Shown here: positions 37,167 to 44,389 of the stretch, piece after piece
How positions within the stretch are numbered: position 1 is the first letter of the stretch
Layout: every line of letters starts with the position of its first letter
Assembly: GCF_025195095.1 (NCBI RefSeq)
Contig: NZ_JANAVZ010000002.1
Location: 62,001 to 126,000 of the forward strand
DNA from: Paracoccus maritimus
Lineage (GTDB): Bacteria > Pseudomonadota > Alphaproteobacteria > Rhodobacterales > Rhodobacteraceae
Length of the DNA: 64,000 nucleotides
Direction of reading: 5' to 3'
Notes under the pieces: model-generated
Database searches by the model: none
What the model saw: only the letters and a program-made list of their open reading frames with translations
Told to the model about the DNA's origin: nothing
Translations under genes and position numbers: made by a program

Positions 37167-38165
37167 ATGGCCAGCGTTCTAACTGTCATTCTGAACTGGC
37201 GCACGCCCGATATGACTCTCCGTTCGGCCGAGGCGGCGATCCTGGCGATGGAGGGGATCGAGGGCGGCATCGTGATCGTCGACAACGACAGCGGCGACGG
37301 CTCGGAGGAGCGGCTGCGAGCGGCGGTCGCTGATCGCGGTTGGGCTCGCGTCCGGGTCATCCAGTCGGGCCACAACGGCGGCTTCGGTGCGGGCAACAAT
37401 GTGGGGATCCGCGCCGGACTGCAGGACGGCGCGCGACCGGACCATGTCTACCTTCTGAATTCGGACGCCTTTCCGGCGAAGGACGCGATCCGCGTGTTGC
37501 TGGATCACATGCAGTCACATCCCGAAACGGGAATGGCGGGCAGCTATATCCACGGCACAGACGACGCGCCGCATGTGACCTGTTTCCGATTTCCCTCGGT
37601 GGCGTCCGAGTTCGAGGGGGGCGCGCAGACCGGGCCGATCAGCCGGATCCTGCGTCACGCGATCATCCCTCAACCGATTCCCGATGGGACCACGCGGATG
37701 GATTGGGTCGCGGGCGCCAGCCTGATGATGCGGCAGGACATGCTGGACCGGGTCGGTGCGTTCGACGAGGAATATTTCCTGTATTTCGAGGAAACCGATC
37801 TGTGTCTGCGTGCCGCACGGGCAGGGTGGCACACCGATTACGTGCCTGCCAGCCGCGTCGCTCATATCGGGTCGGTCTCGACGGGAATGAAGGAATGGGG
37901 GCGCACGCCCGGCTACTGGTTCGACAGCCGCTGGCGCTATTTCCGCAAGAATCACGGGTTGGGGACGGCAATCGCTGCGACGCTGGCGCAGACCGCCGGG
38001 TTGATGATCAACCGGCTGCGGGTCGCGCTTGGCAGTTCCCGCCGCACGGGCGGTCAGCGCTTCATGCGCGACCTGCTGGCCCACGACATACGCGCGCTGA
38101 CGACGGGTATCCGGCCCGCCGTCCATCATCCTGACGAAGCTTCCGTCACCGAGAGGACGACATGA
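37167..38165 (+). CDS. GT2-family glycosyltransferase (rhamnosyltransferase-like)
   Basis: A 332-residue GT2 enzyme of the WbbL/rhamnosyltransferase type: VILNWRTPDMTLRSAEA, VIVDNDSGDGS, HNGGFGAGNNVGI, LLNSDAFP, then WVAGASLMMRQ and DEEYFLYFEETDLCLRA. These enzymes usually add deoxysugars to lipid-linked glycans at the cytoplasmic face. It is sandwiched between the PKS (3-base gap) and the NRPS (4-nt ATGA overlap at 38162-38165), strong evidence that glycosylation and PKS/NRPS chemistry are expressed together. It could glycosylate the polyketide or the glycan. Confidence 0.9.
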   Translation: MASVLTVILNWRTPDMTLRSAEAAILAMEGIEGGIVIVDNDSGDGSEERLRAAVADRGWARVRVIQSGHNGGFGAGNNVGIRAGLQDGARPDHVYLLNSDAFPAKDAIRVLLDHMQSHPETGMAGSYIHGTDDAPHVTCFRFPSVASEFEGGAQTGPISRILRHAIIPQPIPDGTTRMDWVAGASLMMRQDMLDRVGAFDEEYFLYFEETDLCLRAARAGWHTDYVPASRVAHIGSVSTGMKEWGRTPGYWFDSRWRYFRKNHGLGTAIAATLAQTAGLMINRLRVALGSSRRTGGQRFMRDLLAHDIRALTTGIRPAVHHPDEASVTERTT

Positions 38166-41100
38166 CGCAATCAGCCCTTTTCATCGGCAACGAATCCTTG
38201 CTGATCCAGTGCGCCACCCAGTGGCGCGACCGCGGGCATTCGGTCAGCGCAATCCTGACCCGCGACCCGGCCATCCGCGACTGGGCCGAGGCGCAGGGCA
38301 TTCGCGTGGCGGCCCAGGCGGACACCCGCGAGCCAGGCGACCTGAAGTATGACTGGCTGTTCAGCGTCGCCAACCTGTCGCTGGTGCCGGATGCGCTGCT
38401 GACCCGCGCGGCCAAGGGCGCGATCAATTTTCACGACGGCCCGCTGCCGCGCCGGGCCGGGCTGAACACCCCCGCCTGGGCGATCCTTCAGGGCGACACG
38501 CAGCATGGCATAACCTGGCACCTGATCGAGGGGGATATCGACGAGGGTGACATCCTTGAACAGCGGCTGTTCGACATCGCCCCCGACGATACCACGCTAA
38601 CACTGAATACCCGCGCGTTCGAGGCCGCCATCGAAAGTTTTGGCGCGGTGATCGGGCAGGTCGAAAACGGTCTGAACCGGCAGAAACAGGATCTGTCGCA
38701 GCGCGGCTATCACGCCCGCGCAGACAGGCCTGAAGCTGCGGCCCGGCTGGATTTCAGCGGATCGCGCGAGGCGGCGTCGCGGCTGATCCGGGGGTTGGAT
38801 CACGGCGACTATGCCAACCCGCTTGCCCTGGCCAAGTTCGAGGACGAGGGCCGGGTGATTGCCGTCGCGCATGTCGAGTCGGCCGAAGGCTATGGCGCGC
38901 CGGGTACCGTTATCGCAGCCTGCGCGCAGGGCGCGACGGTGATGTTCGCCGATGGCGCGTTGCGACTGAACGGTCTGACCGCGCTGGACGGGGCCGAGTT
39001 CGATCCGGCCCGCCTGCAAGGCAAGGTTCTGGCAACCTCTGGCGATATGTCGAGCCTGACACAGGCGATGGCGGCGGTCGTTGCCGGAGAGGGATACTGG
39101 CGAAAGGCGCTGAAATCCCTTGCGGCGGCGGCTGTTCCCTTGGCGAACGGGGCGGACGGCAAGGCGGATTGGCAGTCCCTGCCGGTCGAGGGCAGCGCCG
39201 GCGATCTTCTGGCGGCGACGGCCATGCTGGCGACGACGCTGTCGGGCGGCGAAGCGGTCGATTTGGCCCTGCACGATCCGGCCGCGCCGCGGGCGCCCGG
39301 ATATCTGTCTGACTGGGTGCCGCTGCGCGCCCATGCCGATCCCGAAATCACGACCGACGATCTGCGCCAACGGATGAGTGCGGCGCTGGAGCGAGCGCGC
39401 CAGTATCCCGCCTTCGCGCTGGATCTGCCTCTGCGCGACCCGGCGATCGACACGCCGCAGCGCCCGCAGATCGGCGTTGCGGCGGCGGGCGAATCGCCTG
39501 TTCCGGGCACCGTGATCTCGGTGGCGCCGGAGAACGGTCACCTGCATTACGATGCCTCGCGGATTGACGCGGCGTCGGCGCGCCTGCTTGCCGCGCGCCT
39601 GGCGCATTTGACGGCGGCAATCGGGCAGGGCCGGCGCGTGGGCGATGTGGCTCCGATGCCCGATGCCGAACGCGATCAGGTGGTGAATGGCTGGAACGAC
39701 ACCGCGACCGACTTTCCCGACATCTGCATCCACCATGCGTTCGAGGCCCAGGTGGCGCGCGCGCCGGGCGCGGTCGCGCTGACGGTCGAGAACCGCAGCC
39801 TGACCTATGCCGAACTGAACGAACGCGCCAACCGCGCGGCGCATGTGCTGCGCGGGATGGGGGTGAAGCCCGGCACGCTGGTCGGTATCTATACCGGACG
39901 CAGCGAAAGCCTGCTGATCGGTACCTTGGCGATCATGAAGGCGGGGGGCGCCTACGTGCCGCTGGACCCCGCTTATCCGGCCGACCGGATCGCGCTGTAT
40001 ATCGAGGACAGCGGCTGTCCGGTGATCGTGACCGAGGCTGCGCTGTCGCAGAACCTGCCCTCGCACGGCGCGCAGCTTCTGGTGCTGGATCAGGACAGTC
40101 GGCTTCCCGAGGCGGAAACAGGCAATCCGGACAGTGGCGTGACGACCTCTGATCTGGCCTATCTGATCTATACGTCGGGTTCGACAGGCCGGCCGAAAGG
40201 CGTGATGCTGGAACATCGCAATGTCGCGAATTTCTTCACCGGGATGGATGACCGCATCCAGCACGACCCGGCTGGCGTCTGGCTGGCCGTCACGTCGCTG
40301 TCCTTCGACATCTCGGTGCTGGAACTGTTCTGGACGCTGGCGCGCGGTTTTCAGATCGTGCTGATGGGCGATGCCGAACGCGCGCTGGTGTCGGGCGGCG
40401 CATCGGTCAGCGACAAGAAGATGGACTTCAGCCTGTTCTACTGGGGCAATGACGACGGCATCGGGCGCGAGAAATATCAATTGCTGCTGGACGGCGCCAG
40501 GTTTGCTGACCAGCACGGATTCTGCGCGGTCTGGACGCCGGAACGCCATTTCCACGCCTTCGGCGGCCCATACCCGAACCCGTCGGTGACCGGCGCGGCG
40601 GTTGCCGCCGTGACACGCAATCTGGAGGTTCGGGCCGGATCCTGTGTCGCGCCGCTGCATCATCCGATCCGCATCGCCGAGGAATGGGCGGTGATCGACA
40701 ACCTGACCAATGGCCGGACCGGGCTGGCCATCGCATCGGGCTGGCATCCCGAGGACTTTGTCCTGCGCCCCGAGAACTCTCCGCCGGAAAACAAGCCGGC
40801 GATGTATAAGTCCATCGACATCCTGCGCCGTCTGTGGCGCGGCGAGAAGGTCGCCTTCCCGATGGCGGGTGGCAAGATGGTCGATGTCCTGACCCAGCCG
40901 CGTCCGGTGTCGGACGAAATCAATATCTGGGTGACGACGGCGGGCAATCCGCAGACGTGGAAAGAGGCCGGCGAGATGGGCGCCCATGTGCTGACCCACC
41001 TGCTTGGCCAGTCGATCGAAGAGGTCGGCGACAAGATCAAGATCTATCACAAGGCGCTGCGCGACAGCGGCCGCGATCCGTCCAAGTATCGCGTCACGCT

Positions 41101-42727
41101 GATGTTGCACAGTTATCTGGCCAAGGATCGCGAGACCGCGCGCGAGGTCGCGCGCCAGCCGATGAAGGATTACCTTGCCTCGGCCGCCGCGCTGGTCAAG
41201 CAATATGCTTGGGCCTTTCCAGCCTTCAAGAAGCCGCAGGGCGTCAACAACCCGATGCAGATCGACCTCGGCAGCCTCAGCGATGAGGAGAATGAGGCCA
41301 TTCTGGACTTCGCGTTCCACCGCTATTTCGAGGATTCGGGCCTGTTCGGCACGATTGATGAGCTGCTGCCGCGCGTCGAACAGCTGAAAGAGATCGGCGT
41401 GACCGAGATCGCGGCGCTGATCGACTACGGCATCCCGCGCGAGCAGGTTCTGGAAGGTCTGAAGCCGCTGGCCGAATTGCTGGCGCGCGCAAATGCGGGC
41501 ACCGCCCCCGCGCATGACGACTTCTCGATCGCGGCGCAGATTCGACGTCACGAAGTGTCCCATCTGCAATGCACGCCCTCGATGGCGCGGATGATCGCGA
41601 TGAACGATGACGCGCGCGCGGCGCTGGCCAGGGTCCGGCACCTGATGATCGGCGGCGAGGCACTGTCCGGGTCACTGGTTGCCGATCTGAACCAGGCTAG
41701 CCATGCGGGTATCGAGAACATGTATGGCCCGACCGAGACGACGATCTGGTCCACGACCGCGACTGCTGACGCCGCCGAACCGATTGCCAGCATCGGCACG
41801 CCCATCGCCAACACCCAGGTTTATGTGCTGGACGAGGCGATGCAGCCGCTGCCGGTCGGTGCGCCGGGTGAATTGTGGATCGGCGGCGCGGGGGTGGCGC
41901 GCGGCTATTGGCAGCGCGATGATCTGACTGACGAGCGTTTCAAGCCCAATCCTTTCCACGCGGGCCGCATGTACCGGACCGGCGATCTGGTCCGCTGGAA
42001 GGCCGATGGAAGATTGGAGTTCCTCGGACGCGCCGATCATCAGGTGAAGATGCGCGGTTACCGGATCGAGTTGGGCGAAATCGAGGCTGTCGCCGAAGGT
42101 TTTGCCGGTGTCCGTCAGGCGGTGGTCATGGCGCGCGAGGACCAGCCCGGCGACATGCGGCTGGTCGCTTATGTCACCGGCGACAGCTGGCTGGCGACCG
42201 ATGCGCTGAGGGATCATCTGGCGCATGTCCTGCCGGCGCATATGGTGCCCGCCCATGTCGTGAAACTGCCGGAATTCCCGCTGACGCCGAACCGCAAGGT
42301 GGACCGCAAGGCACTGCCCGCCCCGGCCGATGCCACGGCGCCCGTGAACCAGGCTTACGTGGCGCCCGAGGTCGGCGTGCAGGCGACGATCGCGCAGGTC
42401 TGGTCGCGCATCCTCAACCGGCAGCAGATCGGCGCGAAGGACAATTTCTTTGCGCTTGGCGGCCATTCGCTGCTGGCCGTGCAGGCGCATCGAGAGATCA
42501 AGCAGGCGCTGGGTGGCGGGGTGAAGCTGTCGATCACCGACATCTTCCAGTTCCCGACACTTGAGGCGCTTGCCGGGCATCTGGGCGAGGGAGAGGCCGC
42601 GAATAGCGCCACCGAACCCGCCGCGGGGCCTTCGGGCGATGCGGGAACCCCCGAAGATCGCGCAGCGGCACGGGCCAAGGCGATGTCGGATCGACGCGCG
42701 CTGCGGGCCGGGCGGCGGCAGGGCTAG
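38162..42727 (+). CDS. NRPS: formyltransferase, C-remnant, A domain with inserted monooxygenase, PCP
   Basis: A 1521-residue protein. Residues about 1-290: formyltransferase domain with Asn89, His91 (INFHDGPLP) and Asp127 (IDEGD), keeping the 38-residue Asn-Asp spacing of methionyl-tRNA formyltransferase. About 300-505: similar only to the end of a condensation domain, without HHxxxDG. A domain from about 509 (TSGSTG near 672), interrupted after motif A4 by a luciferase-like monooxygenase (about 754-1105, MupA/Atu3671 type), then motifs A5 to A10. The pocket residues (716, 717, 720, 1136, 1162, 1164, 1187, 1195, 1196, 1379) read DILQMGMIWK, near the glycine code. PCP with Ser1436. No thioesterase or reductase. 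Predicted: loads glycine, formylates it and oxidises it. Confidence 0.9.
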   Translation: MTQSALFIGNESLLIQCATQWRDRGHSVSAILTRDPAIRDWAEAQGIRVAAQADTREPGDLKYDWLFSVANLSLVPDALLTRAAKGAINFHDGPLPRRAGLNTPAWAILQGDTQHGITWHLIEGDIDEGDILEQRLFDIAPDDTTLTLNTRAFEAAIESFGAVIGQVENGLNRQKQDLSQRGYHARADRPEAAARLDFSGSREAASRLIRGLDHGDYANPLALAKFEDEGRVIAVAHVESAEGYGAPGTVIAACAQGATVMFADGALRLNGLTALDGAEFDPARLQGKVLATSGDMSSLTQAMAAVVAGEGYWRKALKSLAAAAVPLANGADGKADWQSLPVEGSAGDLLAATAMLATTLSGGEAVDLALHDPAAPRAPGYLSDWVPLRAHADPEITTDDLRQRMSAALERARQYPAFALDLPLRDPAIDTPQRPQIGVAAAGESPVPGTVISVAPENGHLHYDASRIDAASARLLAARLAHLTAAIGQGRRVGDVAPMPDAERDQVVNGWNDTATDFPDICIHHAFEAQVARAPGAVALTVENRSLTYAELNERANRAAHVLRGMGVKPGTLVGIYTGRSESLLIGTLAIMKAGGAYVPLDPAYPADRIALYIEDSGCPVIVTEAALSQNLPSHGAQLLVLDQDSRLPEAETGNPDSGVTTSDLAYLIYTSGSTGRPKGVMLEHRNVANFFTGMDDRIQHDPAGVWLAVTSLSFDISVLELFWTLARGFQIVLMGDAERALVSGGASVSDKKMDFSLFYWGNDDGIGREKYQLLLDGARFADQHGFCAVWTPERHFHAFGGPYPNPSVTGAAVAAVTRNLEVRAGSCVAPLHHPIRIAEEWAVIDNLTNGRTGLAIASGWHPEDFVLRPENSPPENKPAMYKSIDILRRLWRGEKVAFPMAGGKMVDVLTQPRPVSDEINIWVTTAGNPQTWKEAGEMGAHVLTHLLGQSIEEVGDKIKIYHKALRDSGRDPSKYRVTLMLHSYLAKDRETAREVARQPMKDYLASAAALVKQYAWAFPAFKKPQGVNNPMQIDLGSLSDEENEAILDFAFHRYFEDSGLFGTIDELLPRVEQLKEIGVTEIAALIDYGIPREQVLEGLKPLAELLARANAGTAPAHDDFSIAAQIRRHEVSHLQCTPSMARMIAMNDDARAALARVRHLMIGGEALSGSLVADLNQASHAGIENMYGPTETTIWSTTATADAAEPIASIGTPIANTQVYVLDEAMQPLPVGAPGELWIGGAGVARGYWQRDDLTDERFKPNPFHAGRMYRTGDLVRWKADGRLEFLGRADHQVKMRGYRIELGEIEAVAEGFAGVRQAVVMAREDQPGDMRLVAYVTGDSWLATDALRDHLAHVLPAHMVPAHVVKLPEFPLTPNRKVDRKALPAPADATAPVNQAYVAPEVGVQATIAQVWSRILNRQQIGAKDNFFALGGHSLLAVQAHREIKQALGGGVKLSITDIFQFPTLEALAGHLGEGEAANSATEPAAGPSGDAGTPEDRAAARAKAMSDRRALRAGRRQG

Positions 42728-42730
42728 GCC

Positions 42731-43390
42731 ATGACCAGGCTGGCGCGCGTCATCGCGGGGCTTTTTCCCCACGGCGTCGGGACGGCGGCCGTGACAATCG
42801 GTGCCGCGCCGCAGCCGTGGCCGGACGAACTGCGCGCTGTCGAAAACGCCGTGCCGCATCGCAGGCTTGAATTTGCGGCAGGCCGGGCCGCGGCCCGCGC
42901 GGCGATGCGCGCCGCAGGGCTTGCCGAGGCTGCGATACCGATGGATGACGACCGCGCGCCTATCTGGCCGTCGGGCATGATCGGCAGTATCACCCATGCC
43001 GAAAACGTCGCGCTGGCTGCTGTCGCCTCACTGGATATGGTCGCGAGTCTTGGCCTTGATGCGGAACCGGACGCGCCTCTGCCCGACGATGTGCTGTCTG
43101 AGATCTGCGACGGCGAGGAATGCGCCTGGATTGCCGGTCAGGCGCAGCCGTTGCGATGGGCGAGGCTGATCTTCGTCGCGAAAGAAGCGGCGTTCAAGTG
43201 CCAGTATCCCGCCAGCAAGACGATCTTCGGCTTCGACGGGATGCGGATCGGGGTCGATGTGGAACGCGGCGCGCTGACGGCGGTGTTTCGGCGGGCCATC
43301 CCGCCGTTTTCCGAAGCCGAGGTGTTGCATGGACGCTTCGCCCGTTCGGCGGGTCTGGTCGTCGCTGGCTTCGTCCGGCAGCATGACTAG
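42731..43390 (+). CDS. 4'-phosphopantetheinyl transferase (EntD/Sfp type)
   Basis: A 219-residue enzyme that moves phosphopantetheine from CoA to carrier-protein serines, activating the PKS ACP and NRPS PCP encoded just upstream. GMIGSITHAENVALAA, VASLGLDAEPDAPLP and FVAKEAAFKCQYPAS are the three signature blocks of EntD-type transferases, including the Mg-binding Asp and the catalytic Lys-Glu pair. It starts 3 bases after the NRPS stop, so it is a dedicated partner in the operon. Confidence 0.92.
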   Translation: MTRLARVIAGLFPHGVGTAAVTIGAAPQPWPDELRAVENAVPHRRLEFAAGRAAARAAMRAAGLAEAAIPMDDDRAPIWPSGMIGSITHAENVALAAVASLDMVASLGLDAEPDAPLPDDVLSEICDGEECAWIAGQAQPLRWARLIFVAKEAAFKCQYPASKTIFGFDGMRIGVDVERGALTAVFRRAIPPFSEAEVLHGRFARSAGLVVAGFVRQHD

Positions 43391-43414
43391 GATATATCTG
43401 TAATCGGGGAAGAC

Positions 43415-44389
43415 ATGAATCGCAGGGTGGGGTTGATCGGTGGACTTGCGGCGCTTGGCCTTGCCGGGCTGGGTGCTGCCGGACTGTTCATTCGACGCCG
43501 CAACACCGACGTTCCGCAGCCGTTGCCCCAGATGCCGGCAGATGCATTCGCGGATGCACATGCGCCCTTGACCCCGCCCCAGGGATCGCTGCGCGTCTTT
43601 CATCTGGGCCACAGTCTGGTCGGTCGCGACATGCCGGCCATGCTGGCGCAGTTGGCGCCTGCGGGACATGCCTACGCCTCCCAACTGGGGTGGGGGGCCA
43701 CTTTGCGGTCGCATTGGCTGGGGCCTGACGAAGTGCCCGGATTCGCCGAAGAGAACGCCCATCCCGCACATCGCCCCGCACGCGAGGCAATCCAAAGCGG
43801 TGATCATGACGCGGTGATCCTGACCGAGATGGTCGAACTGCGCGATGCGATCAAGTGGCATGGCAGCAGCAATTATCTTGCCGAATGGGCGCGTTTCGCG
43901 CAGCAGGCACGGCCCGATGTGCGGGTCTATCTTTACGAGACATGGCACCGGCTGGACGACAAGGAAGGCTGGCTGGATCGCATCGCGGACGATGCCGGCC
44001 CGCTGTGGCAGGATGAACTGATGCGGCGCGCGATGGGGGCAGAAGGCGTGGGCCCGATCTATCGGCTGCCCGGAGGTCCGGCGCTGGCGGCGGTCGTGCG
44101 CGCTGCCGAGGCGGGCGAACTGCCGGGCGTGGATAGTCGCGAGGCCCTGTTTGCGCGGACGCCTGACGGCTCTGTCGATCAGATCCATCTGGGCGATCTT
44201 GGAAACTACGTGATTGCTCTGACCCATTATGCCGTCCTGTATCAACGCAGCCCAGAGGGACTGCCTGCGCAGCTTGATCGCGCTGATGGCAGCGCGGCGC
44301 TGGCATTCGACGCGGAGAATGCGACACGGGTTCAACGGATTGTCTGGCAGGTCGTCGCGTCCGATCCGCTGACCGGGATCGCGTCGTGA
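43415..44389 (+). CDS. Membrane-anchored SGNH-type hydrolase
   Basis: A 324-residue protein with an N-terminal membrane segment (MNRRVGLIGGLAALGLAGLG, probably a signal anchor) and an SGNH-like domain. FHLGHSLVGRDMPAML holds Ser67 in the position of the catalytic serine; SVDQIHLGDLG gives the D-x-x-H pair Asp255/His258. SGNH enzymes cleave or transfer O-acetyl and other esters, often on polysaccharides. GGGGAAG precedes the start. It overlaps the next gene by 4 nt (GTGA). A role in trimming acyl groups on the glycan or releasing the PKS product is plausible but unproven. Confidence 0.75.
   Translation: MNRRVGLIGGLAALGLAGLGAAGLFIRRRNTDVPQPLPQMPADAFADAHAPLTPPQGSLRVFHLGHSLVGRDMPAMLAQLAPAGHAYASQLGWGATLRSHWLGPDEVPGFAEENAHPAHRPAREAIQSGDHDAVILTEMVELRDAIKWHGSSNYLAEWARFAQQARPDVRVYLYETWHRLDDKEGWLDRIADDAGPLWQDELMRRAMGAEGVGPIYRLPGGPALAAVVRAAEAGELPGVDSREALFARTPDGSVDQIHLGDLGNYVIALTHYAVLYQRSPEGLPAQLDRADGSAALAFDAENATRVQRIVWQVVASDPLTGIAS

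Noticed and set aside
38597..41641. Minus-strand open frame of 1014 codons opposite the NRPS
   Set aside because: Its translation has no recognisable domain and the opposite strand codes a complete NRPS; long antisense frames are expected in GC-rich DNA.
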